From: an uncultured Clostridia bacterium
GTDB lineage: Bacteria > Bacillota > Clostridia > TANB77 > CAG-508
Direction of reading: 5' to 3'
Assembly (NCBI GenBank): GCA_934130285.1
Contig: CAKOXT010000002.1
Span: 310,001-374,000 of the forward strand
Length of the DNA: 64,000 nt
Part shown: piece by piece, positions 9,735 through 18,306 of the stretch
Position numbering within the stretch: the stretch's first letter is position 1
How the letters are laid out: each line of letters begins with the position of its first letter
The notes under the pieces: model-generated
Databases searched by the model: none
The model's input: only the letters and a program-made list of their open reading frames with translations
Told to the model about the DNA's origin: nothing
Position numbers and translations under genes: made by a program

Positions 9735-10673
9735 ATGAATAAAATATCTGTTGTAATTCCCATGTATTATGAAGAAGAGGTAGCTCATCTTTGTTATGAT
9801 AGGGTTAGTACGGTTTTGAAGAGCTTATCAGATAAGTATGAGTATGAAATTATATTTGTAAATGATGGAAGTAAAGATAAAACTTTGAAAATTTTAAAAG
9901 ATATTGCTAATAATGATAAATGTGTTAAAGTTATATCTTTTTCAAGAAATTTTGGACATCAAGCAGCTGTTACTGCTGGAATTAAATATATAACAGGTGA
10001 CGCTATTGTGATTATGGATGCTGATTTACAAGATCCACCTGAACTTATTCCTGACATGCTTAAATTATGGGAAGAAGGAAACGAAGTAATTTATGGAAAG
10101 AGAAAAACTAGAAAGGGAGAATCTGCTTTTAAAATATTAACTGCTCAAATGTTTTATAGTTTTTTAAATGCTATGTCAGAAGTTGAAATTCCAAAGAATA
10201 CAGGTGATTTTAGATTAGTTGATAGAAAAGTTATTGATGTTATAAATAGTTTGCCAGAACATAATAAATTTTTAAGAGGATTATTTAGTTGGGTAGGATT
10301 TGAACAGAAAGCTTTTTTATATGATAGACCTGAAAGAAAATTAGGAACAACAAAATATCCGTTTAAGAAAATGTCTAAGCTTGCTAGTGATGGGATTTTA
10401 AGTTTTTCAACTAAACCAATGAAAATTGTTGGAGGGCTTGGAGTAATATCTATTTTGTTTTCTATTGCAGTCTTGATTTATTCATTATGTTCGTATTTTG
10501 GACAGTGGAATAATTTAACTCCTGGATGGACATCAATAATGGTATGTATAACTTTTTTTGCAGGAGTTCAATTGCTTTCATTATGGGTGTTATCAGAGTA
10601 TATTTCAAGAATTTATGACGAGAGTAAAGGAAGACCAGAATACATAATAAAAGAAAAAATTAATATTGATTAA
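9735..10673 (+). CDS. DPM1/GtrB-like polyprenyl-phosphate glycosyltransferase (GT2), paralogue
   Basis: Second GtrB-type GT2 (312 aa), clearly paralogous to the preceding gene: ISVVIPMYYEEEV, VNDGSKDKT, FSRNFGHQAAVTAG, MDADLQDPPELIPDM, NTGDFRLVDR, FSWVGFEQKAFLYDR, then two C-terminal membrane helices. It is expected to load a sugar onto undecaprenyl phosphate at the inner membrane face. The substitutions between the paralogues suggest different donors, but the sugars cannot be read from sequence. It is separated from its paralogue by 137 bases holding an inverted repeat. Start is ATG after GAAGAGGA. It ends the envelope cluster at a strong terminator. Confidence 0.9.
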   Translation: MNKISVVIPMYYEEEVAHLCYDRVSTVLKSLSDKYEYEIIFVNDGSKDKTLKILKDIANNDKCVKVISFSRNFGHQAAVTAGIKYITGDAIVIMDADLQDPPELIPDMLKLWEEGNEVIYGKRKTRKGESAFKILTAQMFYSFLNAMSEVEIPKNTGDFRLVDRKVIDVINSLPEHNKFLRGLFSWVGFEQKAFLYDRPERKLGTTKYPFKKMSKLASDGILSFSTKPMKIVGGLGVISILFSIAVLIYSLCSYFGQWNNLTPGWTSIMVCITFFAGVQLLSLWVLSEYISRIYDESKGRPEYIIKEKINID

Positions 10674-10678
10674 AAATA

Positions 10679-10716
10679 AAAACCAGAGTATTAAAAATAT
10701 TTATATTCTGGTTTTT
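10679..10716 (+). terminator. Rho-independent terminator closing the envelope-glycan cluster
   Basis: Stem AAACCAGAGTAT pairs with ATATTCTGGTTT (one G:U-type mismatch) and is followed by five Ts. It lies directly after the stop of the last GT2. Confidence 0.88.
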
Positions 10717-10733
10717 ATAATATGTAAAAACTA

Positions 10734-10762
10734 TTGAAAAAAAATTTGGTATATGGTATAAC
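10734..10762 (+). promoter_or_regulatory. Sigma-A-type promoter for rlmN
   Basis: TTGAAA (10734-10739), 17-base spacer, TATAAC (10757-10762), with an extended -10 TG. It lies 33 bases upstream of the rlmN start. Confidence 0.75.
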
Positions 10763-10795
10763 ATTCCTATATAAAATAGCATTGGAGGGCTTTTT

Positions 10796-11827
10796 TTGAA
10801 AACGAACATTAAGAGTTTTACATTAGATGAATTAAAAGAAGAGATGCAGCTTTTAGGTGAAAAGCCTTTTAGGGCTGAACAGATTTTTAAGTGGATTCAT
10901 CAAGAAAATGTACAATCTTTTGATGAGATGACAAATCTTTCAAAAGAATTGAGAGAAGCTTTAAAAGAAAAATATGATTTACATATTTTTAATATAATTA
11001 GAAAGTTAGAATCAAAAGATGGAACAAAGAAATTTCTTTTTGATGTTTTAGATGGAAATGCAATAGAATCTGTTTTAATGCAATATAAATACGGTTATTC
11101 TATATGTGTATCTTCTCAAATAGGATGTAAAATGGGATGTAAATTCTGTGCATCAACAGGAATACCTTTTTCAAGGAGCTTGGAAGCAGGTGAGATTGTA
11201 GAACAGATTTTAGCTGTTCAAAGAGAAGAGAATGTTAGAATTTCTAATATAGTTTTTATGGGAATAGGAGAGCCTTTAGATAATTATGATAATGTTATAA
11301 AAGCAATAAGCATTATTAATCATCCAAAGGGACTTAATATTGGAACAAGACATATAAGTATTTCAACTAGTGGGGTAGTTCCAAATATTTATAGATTGGC
11401 ACAAGAAAATATTCAATGCACATTATCAGTTTCATTACACAGTAGTAATAATGAAAAAAGAAGTGAGATGATGCCAGTAAATAAGGCGTATCCAATTGAA
11501 GAATTGATGAAAGCATGTAAAGAATATATAAAAATAACAAATAAAAGGATTTCATTTGAATATGCTTTAGCAAAGGACAATAATGATAATTTAGATGATG
11601 CAAGAGAATTAGTTAAATTATTAAAAGGAATGCTTTGCCATGTTAATTTAATTCCTATAAATAAAATTGAGAATGGTAAATATACAAAAAGTACAAATGA
11701 TAATATTATAAAGTTTAGAGATTACTTAAATGATAATGGGATTGTTGCAACAATTCGTAGAGAGCTAGGATCAGATATTGATGCAGCTTGTGGACAACTT
11801 AGAAGGGCAGAATTAAAAAAGGAGTAA
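10796..11827 (+). CDS. rlmN: Dual-specificity RNA methyltransferase RlmN (radical SAM)
   Basis: Methylates C2 of adenosine in 23S rRNA (A2503) and in some tRNAs, using two SAM molecules and a [4Fe-4S] cluster. The radical-SAM motif C-X3-C-X2-C is Cys111/115/118 within GCKMGCKFCAS. GEPLDNYDNV and SLHSSNNEKR are family motifs, and the acceptor cysteine near the C-terminus (DIDAACGQL) is present. Length of 343 aa is typical. It starts at TTG preceded by GGAGGG; no better ATG exists nearby. Its 3' end carries the Shine-Dalgarno for prpC, giving an rlmN-prpC-prkC operon as in many Bacillota. Confidence 0.97.
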   Translation: MKTNIKSFTLDELKEEMQLLGEKPFRAEQIFKWIHQENVQSFDEMTNLSKELREALKEKYDLHIFNIIRKLESKDGTKKFLFDVLDGNAIESVLMQYKYGYSICVSSQIGCKMGCKFCASTGIPFSRSLEAGEIVEQILAVQREENVRISNIVFMGIGEPLDNYDNVIKAISIINHPKGLNIGTRHISISTSGVVPNIYRLAQENIQCTLSVSLHSSNNEKRSEMMPVNKAYPIEELMKACKEYIKITNKRISFEYALAKDNNDNLDDARELVKLLKGMLCHVNLIPINKIENGKYTKSTNDNIIKFRDYLNDNGIVATIRRELGSDIDAACGQLRRAELKKE

Positions 11828-11830
11828 AAG

Positions 11831-12568
11831 ATGAAAGTATTTACTAGGACGGATATTGGAAGGACTAGAAGTATGAATCAGGATAGTTTTCTTGTATCTG
11901 AAAATAAAGAAAATGGATTTAAACTATATATATTAGCTGATGGAATGGGAGGCTACAAAGGTGGAGAAATTGCTAGCAGAGTAGCTATAACAGCTGTTTC
12001 AAAATTTATAAATGAAAAGTTTGCTGATATATCAAAAGATAAGCAATCAATTTTAGATTTTTTGGAAGATGCTATTGCGTTTGCAAATTCAGCTATATAT
12101 GAAGAGTCTGAGCAAGATGAAGAATTGCAAGATATGGGAACGACACTTGAGGTGTTATTAATATATAAAAATAAAATATATATAGGACATATTGGTGATA
12201 GTAGAATATATCGTATTCGTAAGAATAAAATGAAGAAGATTACTACTGATCATAGTTATGTTGAAAAATTAATTCAAGATGGTGAAATAACTAGAGAAGA
12301 AGCATATAATCATCCAAAGAAAAATTTACTTATAAAAGCTTTGGGAACAGATGAAGAAGTAGAACCTGATATGATATATACTGTATTAAATAAAAATGAT
12401 ATATTAATTATTTGTTCAGATGGCTTGACTAATATGCTTAGAGAAGAAAAAATACTTAGTATAGTTAAAGATAACACTGAAGAAGACGTTACAAATGTAT
12501 TAGTTGATGAAGCAAATAATGCAGGTGGATTAGATAATATAACAGTAATAGTTATAGATAATAGATAA
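11831..12568 (+). CDS. prpC: PP2C-family Ser/Thr protein phosphatase (PrpC/Stp)
   Basis: Metal-dependent cytoplasmic phosphatase that reverses phosphorylation by the adjacent PASTA kinase. Motifs: TDIGRTRSMNQD at the N-terminus, LADGMGGYKGGE (metal Asp), GTTLEVLLIY, HIGDSRIYRI, ICSDGLTNML and GGLDNITVIVI. The 245-residue length matches bacterial PrpC. The start lies 3 bases after rlmN, with AAGGAG inside the rlmN end, implying translational coupling. prpC followed by prkC is the conserved order in Bacillus and Clostridia. Confidence 0.95.
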   Translation: MKVFTRTDIGRTRSMNQDSFLVSENKENGFKLYILADGMGGYKGGEIASRVAITAVSKFINEKFADISKDKQSILDFLEDAIAFANSAIYEESEQDEELQDMGTTLEVLLIYKNKIYIGHIGDSRIYRIRKNKMKKITTDHSYVEKLIQDGEITREEAYNHPKKNLLIKALGTDEEVEPDMIYTVLNKNDILIICSDGLTNMLREEKILSIVKDNTEEDVTNVLVDEANNAGGLDNITVIVIDNR

Positions 12569-12605
12569 TAATTTTTGATATCTTTTTAAAGGGAGAGATA
12601 AATAT

Positions 12606-14648
12606 ATGAATCTAATAGGAAGAATGCTTGCTAATAGGTATGAAATATTAGAAAAAATAGGTAATGGTGGAATGGCAACAGTGTACAAGGCAAAATGTCA
12701 TGTGCTTAATAGATTTGTTGCGGTAAAAGTTTTAAAAGAAGAATTTATTACAGATATTGATTTTATTAAGAGGTTTAGATCAGAGGCACAGACGGCTGCT
12801 AGTCTAACACATCCAAATATAGTTTCAATATATGATGTTGGTAATGAAGGCGATGTTTATTATATTGTTATGGAACTTATTCAAGGAAAGACTCTAAAAG
12901 AGATTATAGTTGAAGATGGGAAACTTTCTTGGAAATGGTCTGTAAATATTGCTATTCAAATTGCTTCAGCTTTAGAGACTGCTCATAGAAATAATTTGAT
13001 ACATAGAGATATAAAACCACATAATATAATTATTACAGAAGATGGAATGGCTAAAGTTACTGATTTTGGTATTGCTAAAGCTGTTTCAAATTCAACGATA
13101 ACTGCTTTTGGGACAACAATAGGATCTGTGCATTATTTTTCACCAGAGCATGCTAAAGGTGGAGTTACAGATGCTAAATCTGATATTTATTCATTAGGTA
13201 TTGTTATGTATGAAATGCTTACAGGAAGAGTACCATTTGATGCTGATACACCAGTTTCCGTGGCTTTAATGCAAGTTCAAGAGGAGCCAATTGAACCAAG
13301 AAAATTGAATCCTCAAATTCCTATAAGTGTTAATAATATAATTTTAAAGGCTATGCAAAAGGATCCAGCAGATAGGTATCAAAATGCGACTGAAATGTTA
13401 ATAGATTTAAGTACAGCATTGAAAAGACCAGATGATGATTTTGTTAAATTAAATAAAAAATTTGATACATTACAAACACAAAAGTTATCAACTTTATATG
13501 ATATAGATAGTAAAGTTCGTAAAGATGAAGAAGAAGATGATGAAGAAGAAGAGTATAGACCTAAGAGAAAGAAAAAAAGAGGTTTTTTCGGATTCATGAA
13601 AGACCATGTATTGATTTCATTTATATTGATTGCTATTTTGTTATTTGGATTGGCTTTAGGTGGAACAATATTGGTCATGAATTTAACTAAATCAAAAGAT
13701 GTGCAAATACCTAATTTAGTTAAGAATTCAGCAGGAACAAGACTTACAGAAGCACAAGCGGTTGAAATATATAACAAAACGGAATTTAAAAAGAAAAATG
13801 ATTTGAAAATTGAATATGTAGAAGATGAAACTATAAATGGTGAAACTGTTGAACCTGGTCAAGTAGTTAAACAAACTCCTGCATATGTTGAAAATAGAAA
13901 GATCAAGGCTAAAGATCAAATTACTATTTATGTAAGAAAAGCAAAAGAAGTTAAAACTCTTAAAATGATTGACTTAACAGGTAAGACTAAAGAAGAAGCA
14001 GAAAGTCTTCTAAAAAGTTTAGGATATACAGGAACAATTAAGTATGAAGAAGAAGCTAGTGATAGTTTAAAAGAAGGATTAATTATTAGACAAAGTATTC
14101 AAAAAGATATTGAGTTTAAAGAGAATGCAGATCTTACAATTACAGTAAGTTCAGGATCTGATAAGATTGATGTTCCTAATGTATTAGGTCAAACAGAAGC
14201 TGCTGCAAGGCAAGCATTAGAGGCTGCTGGATTTGCAGTAAAAGTTGAAACTACTGAAAATAGTGATAAATCAAATGGAATTGTATTAAAACAAAATATT
14301 ACAGATAAAGCAAAAGCAGGAGATACAATTACAATTACTGTTAATAAATTACCTGAATTAAAGAAAGGTACAGTAACAGCTAATATAAAAACATTAAGTG
14401 GTTATACACCTAAATTAGATGAAGAGGGAAAAGAAATCGCCCCTGAAAGTGTTAAAGTTGAAATTAAAGCTGGTAAAGATGATTCTTCATTAGATACTGT
14501 TTATAGTAAATCAATTAGCCCAGCTACTGAAAACATAAGTGCTCAAATAAGTGGAATTGGTACAATCACAGTGAAAGTATATATAGATGGTGTTTTAAAA
14601 GGAACAAAACAAATTGATTTGAATTCAACAACAACATTAAGTTTTTAA
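12606..14648 (+). CDS. prkC: PASTA-domain Ser/Thr kinase (PrkC)
   Basis: Membrane kinase sensing muropeptides or lipid II, controlling wall metabolism and, in Bacillus, spore germination. Kinase domain is about residues 10-270: GNGGMATVYKA (glycine loop), VAVKVLK (Lys), IHRDIKPHN (catalytic loop), DFGIAKA, and GSVHYFSPEHA activation segment. A juxtamembrane acidic run (EEDDEEEEY) and a basic KRKKKRG lie before a single membrane helix at about 335-357. The extracellular part has three PASTA-like repeats (about 365-447, 450-520, 521-585; the first is long) and an extra C-terminal beta-rich domain of about 95 residues. That C-terminal extension is not part of the PASTA core I know. Confidence 0.96.
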   Translation: MNLIGRMLANRYEILEKIGNGGMATVYKAKCHVLNRFVAVKVLKEEFITDIDFIKRFRSEAQTAASLTHPNIVSIYDVGNEGDVYYIVMELIQGKTLKEIIVEDGKLSWKWSVNIAIQIASALETAHRNNLIHRDIKPHNIIITEDGMAKVTDFGIAKAVSNSTITAFGTTIGSVHYFSPEHAKGGVTDAKSDIYSLGIVMYEMLTGRVPFDADTPVSVALMQVQEEPIEPRKLNPQIPISVNNIILKAMQKDPADRYQNATEMLIDLSTALKRPDDDFVKLNKKFDTLQTQKLSTLYDIDSKVRKDEEEDDEEEEYRPKRKKKRGFFGFMKDHVLISFILIAILLFGLALGGTILVMNLTKSKDVQIPNLVKNSAGTRLTEAQAVEIYNKTEFKKKNDLKIEYVEDETINGETVEPGQVVKQTPAYVENRKIKAKDQITIYVRKAKEVKTLKMIDLTGKTKEEAESLLKSLGYTGTIKYEEEASDSLKEGLIIRQSIQKDIEFKENADLTITVSSGSDKIDVPNVLGQTEAAARQALEAAGFAVKVETTENSDKSNGIVLKQNITDKAKAGDTITITVNKLPELKKGTVTANIKTLSGYTPKLDEEGKEIAPESVKVEIKAGKDDSSLDTVYSKSISPATENISAQISGIGTITVKVYIDGVLKGTKQIDLNSTTTLSF

Positions 14649-14668
14649 TTTAATAAAAGCAGAAATAA

Positions 14669-14699
14669 AAGGCGAGCAATAAATAGATTGTTCGCCTTA
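14669..14699. terminator. GC-rich hairpin between prkC and rpe (weak terminator candidate)
   Basis: AAGGCGAGCAAT pairs with ATTGTTCGCCTT (one G:U) around a 7-base loop. There is no T-tract on the plus strand after it, so full termination is doubtful. It may attenuate transcription or stabilise the prkC mRNA end. Confidence 0.5.
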
Positions 14700-14724
14700 A
14701 ATAAAATAGAAAAGAGGAATAAAG

Positions 14725-15387
14725 ATGGCAGAAGTTGCAGTATCAGTTTTAGATATTGATGAGGAAGATGCAGTTGATTATTTTTATAACATTGAAACTG
14801 CGAAAATTGATTATTTTCATATAGATGTTATGGATGGAGACTTTGTTGAAAAAAATACAGTTTTGAAGATGAGAGATTATACTTTAAAAATTCATAATAT
14901 AACAATGACACCAATTGATGTTCATTTAATGGTTGAAAATCCTAAAGAACATTTTGATTATTTTATTGATCAAGGTGTTGATAGAATTACTTTTCATATA
15001 GAAGCATGTAAAGATAAAGATGAAGTTTTAGAAAATATAAGATATTTGAAAGAAAATGGAGTAAAGGTTGGATTAGCTGTTAATCCAGATACAAGTATAG
15101 ATGAGGTTTATGAGTTTTTGCCATATATACATATGGTTTTAGTTATGTCTGTTGTTCCTGGAAAAGGTGGACAATCTTTTATGCCTGTTGCTCTAGAAAA
15201 ACTAGAAGCATTAAAAAAATATTGTGACAATAATGATTTAGAAGTGGATATTGAAGTTGATGGCGGAATAAATGATATTACTGGAAAAGATGCTGTTGAA
15301 GCTGGTGCGAATATATTAGTATCTGGTAGTTATGTATTAAATGCTGATGATTTTAAAGTAGCTATTGAATCTTTAAAAAATATTTAG
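14725..15387 (+). CDS. rpe: Ribulose-phosphate 3-epimerase
   Basis: TIM-barrel enzyme of the pentose phosphate pathway interconverting ribulose-5-P and xylulose-5-P. Recognised by HIDVMDGDFVEKN (metal His/Asp), DVHLMVENPKEH, GLAVNPDT, the phosphate-binding loop MSVVPGKGGQSFMP, and DIEVDGGI near the C-terminus. 220 aa is normal. In Bacillus, rpe follows prkC with rsgA between them; rsgA is absent here. The KGG loop is a mild departure from the usual PGFGGQ. Confidence 0.92.
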   Translation: MAEVAVSVLDIDEEDAVDYFYNIETAKIDYFHIDVMDGDFVEKNTVLKMRDYTLKIHNITMTPIDVHLMVENPKEHFDYFIDQGVDRITFHIEACKDKDEVLENIRYLKENGVKVGLAVNPDTSIDEVYEFLPYIHMVLVMSVVPGKGGQSFMPVALEKLEALKKYCDNNDLEVDIEVDGGINDITGKDAVEAGANILVSGSYVLNADDFKVAIESLKNI

Positions 15388-15405
15388 AGAAAATTTTAAA
15401 AAACG

Positions 15406-15443
15406 TTTCATAAAATTATGTTTGAAAATGTAATTTTGTGAAA
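15406..15443. other. Intergenic hairpin between rpe and the bactofilin-like gene
   Basis: TTTCATAAAATTA (15406-15418) pairs with TAATTTTGTGAAA (15431-15443), one G:U. AAAATTTTAA and TTAAAATTTT flank it as an outer inverted pair. There is no T-tract after it. Function is unknown; it may be a weak terminator or leader structure. Confidence 0.4.
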
Positions 15444-15499
15444 GCTAAAATTTATGATATTAAAATTTTAAAAATAAAAAGAAGAAAGGAAAAAAAGTT

Positions 15500-16624
15500 A
15501 TGAAAAAGAAACTTATTGTAAGTTTAATTATTCTTGCATCTGTTTTTGCTATTTTGGCTTCAACTGTTATGGCAACTGAAGCAACAGATCCAGCAGGAAT
15601 TCCTGTTCCAATTTCATTGGATGAGGATAATATGAGACAAGTTGTTGATGGAATAGTACTTGATCAAAAAAATGTAAATGATAAAACAGTCTATAATCTA
15701 AATGAGAGTGTTGAATTAAAAGATGAAATTATAAACGGAAATGCGTATTTATTAGGAAGCAATGTTACGATTGAAAATGAAACAATTAATGGAGATCTTT
15801 TTATATGTGCTAACAATGCTAAATTAGGTGAAAATGTTATTTTAAATGGTAATGCTTTTATTTGTGCTTCTAATTTAGAGATTTCTGCAACAATAAATAG
15901 AGAAATTTTCTGTGTTGCAAAAGACGTTAATTTTGGAGAGAATGCACATGTTTTATATGATGCAAATATTTCAGCTGAGCACATTGTTTTAAAAGGAACA
16001 TTTGAAAGAAACTTTAATGCATCAGTTAGTAATATGGAAATTAAAGAAACTGCAATGATATATGGAGATTTAAATTATACTTCAGAAACAGAAGCAACGA
16101 TTAATGAGAATGCTCAAATTAATAATATTAATTTTGATAAACACGTAGAAGAAAAAGAAACTGCAATTGATGTTGTTACAAGATATGTTTTAGATTTTGC
16201 TAAATATTTTGTTATAACAATGGTTGTAATGATTATATTTATTAAATTATTACCAAGATTTGTAGAGAATTGTAAGAAATATATTGGTATTTCATCATTT
16301 GGAATTGGAATTGCAACTTTGATTTTAGCTCCAATATTAATAGTATTATTATTTGTTTTGAGAGTGACTTCAACAGTTGCAATAGGAATGTTGGCATTAT
16401 TAATGTTAATTCTTATTATTTCAATGGCTATTACAAATATTTCGTTAGCTAAATATTTTGAAGCAAAGAAACCTAATGTAAAATTACCAATTTGGGTAGC
16501 TATTGTTACAGCTATTACATGGATTATTTATCAAATACCTGTATTAGGTGGAATATTAGCATTTGTATGGGTAACAACTGGATTAGGAATTGCAACAAAG
16601 TATTGTTTTACAAAGAATAAATAA
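15500..16624 (+). CDS. Secreted beta-helix (bactofilin-like) protein with C-terminal membrane helices
   Basis: No specific function recognised. A signal peptide (residues 1 to about 25, cleavage after VMA) precedes an extracytoplasmic region of about 180 residues. That region has short repeating hydrophobic/polar strands such as NGNAYLLGSNVTIENETING and DLFICANNAKLGENVILNG. The pattern is that of bactofilin/polymer-forming beta-helix proteins. A hydrophobic region with about five helices (about 230-370) ends the protein. Bactofilins are normally cytosolic; here the beta-helix is predicted outside. It stands alone between a hairpin upstream of its strong RBS AGAAAGG and a terminator downstream. 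A scaffold role at the cell surface is inference. Confidence 0.65.
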   Translation: MKKKLIVSLIILASVFAILASTVMATEATDPAGIPVPISLDEDNMRQVVDGIVLDQKNVNDKTVYNLNESVELKDEIINGNAYLLGSNVTIENETINGDLFICANNAKLGENVILNGNAFICASNLEISATINREIFCVAKDVNFGENAHVLYDANISAEHIVLKGTFERNFNASVSNMEIKETAMIYGDLNYTSETEATINENAQINNINFDKHVEEKETAIDVVTRYVLDFAKYFVITMVVMIIFIKLLPRFVENCKKYIGISSFGIGIATLILAPILIVLLFVLRVTSTVAIGMLALLMLILIISMAITNISLAKYFEAKKPNVKLPIWVAIVTAITWIIYQIPVLGGILAFVWVTTGLGIATKYCFTKNK

Positions 16625-16641
16625 TTAAGAAAATAATATAG

Positions 16642-16676
16642 AAAAAACTTCGTGATTATTCACGAAGTTTTTTTCT
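16642..16676. terminator. Bidirectional rho-independent terminator
   Basis: Perfect stem AAAAAACTTCGTGA / TCACGAAGTTTTTT with a TTAT loop. T-tracts occur on both strands. It separates the convergent bactofilin-like gene and nth. Confidence 0.92.
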
Positions 16677-16815
16677 CATAATAGATGCAATCAGTATTTG
16701 AGTTTAATTTTTTTGATTGTACAGTTTGATAATTGCAAAATCCGTTGATTTTGATATATACAATCATAAGAACATTTGATATTTGTCAAAGTTACATACA
16801 CCTCTTTAGTAATTA

Positions 16816-17460
16816 TTATATGATTTTTTTAGATTTATATTCATTACAATATTTTGTGATAGGACATTTTTCACATTTTGGAGATCTGGCTGTACATGTA
16901 TATCTTCCATGCCAAACGAATAAGTGATTAACGTCAACCCAATCTTCTTTTGAAAATTGCTTTAATAAATCTTGTTCAATTTTTTCAGGATCATTTTGTT
17001 TTGAAAAGCCTATTTTATTAGAGATTCTACGTGCGTGTGTATCTACTGCGATTCCTTGAGCATCATGAAAGGCTTCTAGCATTATTACATTTGCACTTTT
17101 TCTACCAACTCCTGGTAAACTCATTAAAGCTTCCATATTGTTTGGAACGATTGAATTAAATTCTGTAACTAATTTTTGACTACATGCTAATGCATTTTTT
17201 GCTTTATTTTTATAAAAACCACATGGGTGAATTATTTCTTCTAATTTTTTTAAGTCCATTTTTGCCATTTTTTCAGGAGTACCATAATCTTTAAAAAGAA
17301 GAGGAGTTGTTTTATTAACTCGTTCATCAGTACATTGAGCTGATAACATTACTGCTATTACTATTTGAAATGGTGTTTCAAAATCTAAACTGCAAGTTGC
17401 TTCTGGATAGAAATCTCGTAAGATATGTAATATTTCTTTTGATTCTTTTTTTGTTTTCAT
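16816..17460 (-). CDS. nth: Endonuclease III (DNA glycosylase/AP lyase)
   Basis: Base-excision repair enzyme removing oxidised pyrimidines. The helix-hairpin-helix LPGVGRKSANVIM and catalytic aspartate in VDTHARRISNKIG are present. The C-terminal [4Fe-4S] motif C-X6-C-X2-C-X5-C is complete (CTARSPKCEKCPITKYC). 214 aa matches the family. The start ATG follows a GGAAG site. It is divergent from the small membrane gene at 17558 and convergent with the preceding gene. Confidence 0.96.
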   Translation of the reverse strand: MKTKKESKEILHILRDFYPEATCSLDFETPFQIVIAVMLSAQCTDERVNKTTPLLFKDYGTPEKMAKMDLKKLEEIIHPCGFYKNKAKNALACSQKLVTEFNSIVPNNMEALMSLPGVGRKSANVIMLEAFHDAQGIAVDTHARRISNKIGFSKQNDPEKIEQDLLKQFSKEDWVDVNHLFVWHGRYTCTARSPKCEKCPITKYCNEYKSKKII

Positions 17461-17557
17461 ATTATACTTCCTTTTTTAATATAATTTAATATCATAATTT
17501 GAACATTATTATATAACAAATAATATAATATATAAAGAGATGGGGGAGGAAAATAGC

Positions 17558-17707
17558 ATGTTTAGAGGATTAAAGAAAACAATTGCAGTATGTTTAATTG
17601 GATTTGGACTTGGAACTATAATGGTGTTATTATTACCTGTTACATGGTGGCTTGTTATAGTTGGAATTGTTGTTATTGCGATTGGAATTATGTGGCTATC
17701 ATGCTAA
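17558..17707 (+). CDS. 49-aa two-helix membrane protein upstream of spoVM
   Basis: Small ORF with an excellent Shine-Dalgarno (GGGGGAGG, 8 bases before ATG). The product starts MFRGLKKTIAVCLIGFGLGT and contains two hydrophobic stretches separated by a PVTWW turn, ending in MWLSC. I do not know a named family; similar short two-helix proteins with a central Pro-Trp turn are familiar in Clostridia. Its place 45 bases before spoVM, with no terminator between, suggests co-expression during sporulation (inference). Confidence 0.75.
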   Translation: MFRGLKKTIAVCLIGFGLGTIMVLLLPVTWWLVIVGIVVIAIGIMWLSC

Positions 17708-17752
17708 AAAGGTTGTTATATTAAAATCTTCTTTTTAGAAAGGATGATGAGC

Positions 17753-17830
17753 GTGAAGGTTGTAGTAAAAAAATCTCCAAAATTCCTAAGAGGTTTTTTG
17801 AAGTTAATATTTGGTATAAAAAGCAATTAA
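17753..17830 (+). CDS. spoVM: Stage V sporulation protein M (25 aa)
   Basis: A 25-residue amphipathic peptide starting VKVVVKKSPKFLRGFLKL and ending IFGIKSN. It matches the SpoVM pattern (a few residues, then PKFL, G, a hydrophobic/basic helix, G near the end). In Bacillus, SpoVM sits on the convex forespore membrane and recruits the SpoIVA coat basement layer; spoIVA is at 26903. The GTG at 17753 has good spacing from AGAAAGGA; ATGs at 17744 and 17747 are in frame but too close to that site. The conserved context (rpe upstream, convergent rpmB downstream) strongly supports the call. Confidence 0.85.
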   Translation: MKVVVKKSPKFLRGFLKLIFGIKSN

Positions 17831-17888
17831 TGCTAATTGAAAAAATTAAATAATATATAGAATATGAATAAATACTTAGATAACACAA

Positions 17889-17922
17889 AAAAGAGGTATG
17901 ATGCAATCAATACCTCTTTTGC
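17889..17922. terminator. Terminator between spoVM and rpmB
   Basis: Stem AAAAGAGGTAT / ATACCTCTTTT with a 10-base loop. A-rich and T-rich flanks let it serve both convergent genes. Confidence 0.88.
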
Positions 17923-17935
17923 TTTATTAATCTAA

Positions 17936-18133
17936 TTAAGCTCTTGTAACTTTTCCAGAACGTAAGCATTTTGCGCATACTGTTATTCTTTTTGGTTGAC
18001 CATTAACGATAGCTTTTATTCTTCTTAAATTTGGTTTAAAAGTTCTTGTTGATCTTTTACTAATGTGTGAACGTGTGATACTTAATTGATTTCCGAAATT
18101 TATATCTTTATTACAAATTGCACATTTTGCCAT
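17936..18133 (-). CDS. rpmB: 50S ribosomal protein L28
   Basis: Ribosomal protein bL28, 65 aa. Starts MAKCAICNKDINFGNQLS and contains RTFKPNLRRIKAIVNG and TVCAKCLRSGKV. Two CxxC pairs indicate the zinc-binding (C+) form. The longer reading frame to 18151 would bury the GGAGGT ribosome site, so ATG at 18133 is chosen. A minus-strand rpmB facing spoVM is the same arrangement as in Bacillus. Confidence 0.97.
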   Translation of the reverse strand: MAKCAICNKDINFGNQLSITRSHISKRSTRTFKPNLRRIKAIVNGQPKRITVCAKCLRSGKVTRA

Positions 18134-18175
18134 GACTTTATGCACCTCCATTTATTTTTTAACTGACTAGTAGAT

Positions 18176-18204
18176 AATATAACATAGTTTTTGGAAAAAT
18201 ACAA
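18176..18204 (-). promoter_or_regulatory. Sigma-A promoter for rpmB
   Basis: On the minus strand: TTGTAT (18204-18199), 17-base spacer, TATATT (18181-18176), with TG one base before the -10. It lies 43 bases from the rpmB start. Confidence 0.75.
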
Positions 18205-18252
18205 GGGCTTTTTGGCAAAAAGTTTGAATATTGGATAATTTTATTAAAAAGA

Positions 18253-18297
18253 AAAACGTGATGACATACATAATAGTGTATTGTCATCACGTTTTCG
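18253..18297 (-). terminator. Terminator of the solitary gene at 18307
   Basis: Perfect 14-bp stem AAAACGTGATGACA / TGTCATCACGTTTT, extended inside by TAC/GTA-type pairs. On the minus strand it is followed by a TTTTTCTTTTT tract. Confidence 0.9.
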
Positions 18298-18306
18298 CGT
18301 GTTACT

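Noticed and set aside
13379..13777. 132-codon minus-strand open frame with a poly-Ser run
   Set aside because: The Ser run is the reverse of the acidic GAA/GAT codons in the prkC juxtamembrane segment.
14669..14699. Strong terminator after prkC
   Set aside because: Hairpin is good but lacks a T-tract on the plus strand; kept only as a weak candidate.
16733..16927. 64-codon plus-strand open frame near the nth end
   Set aside because: Overlaps the conserved iron-sulfur end of nth; no ribosome site.
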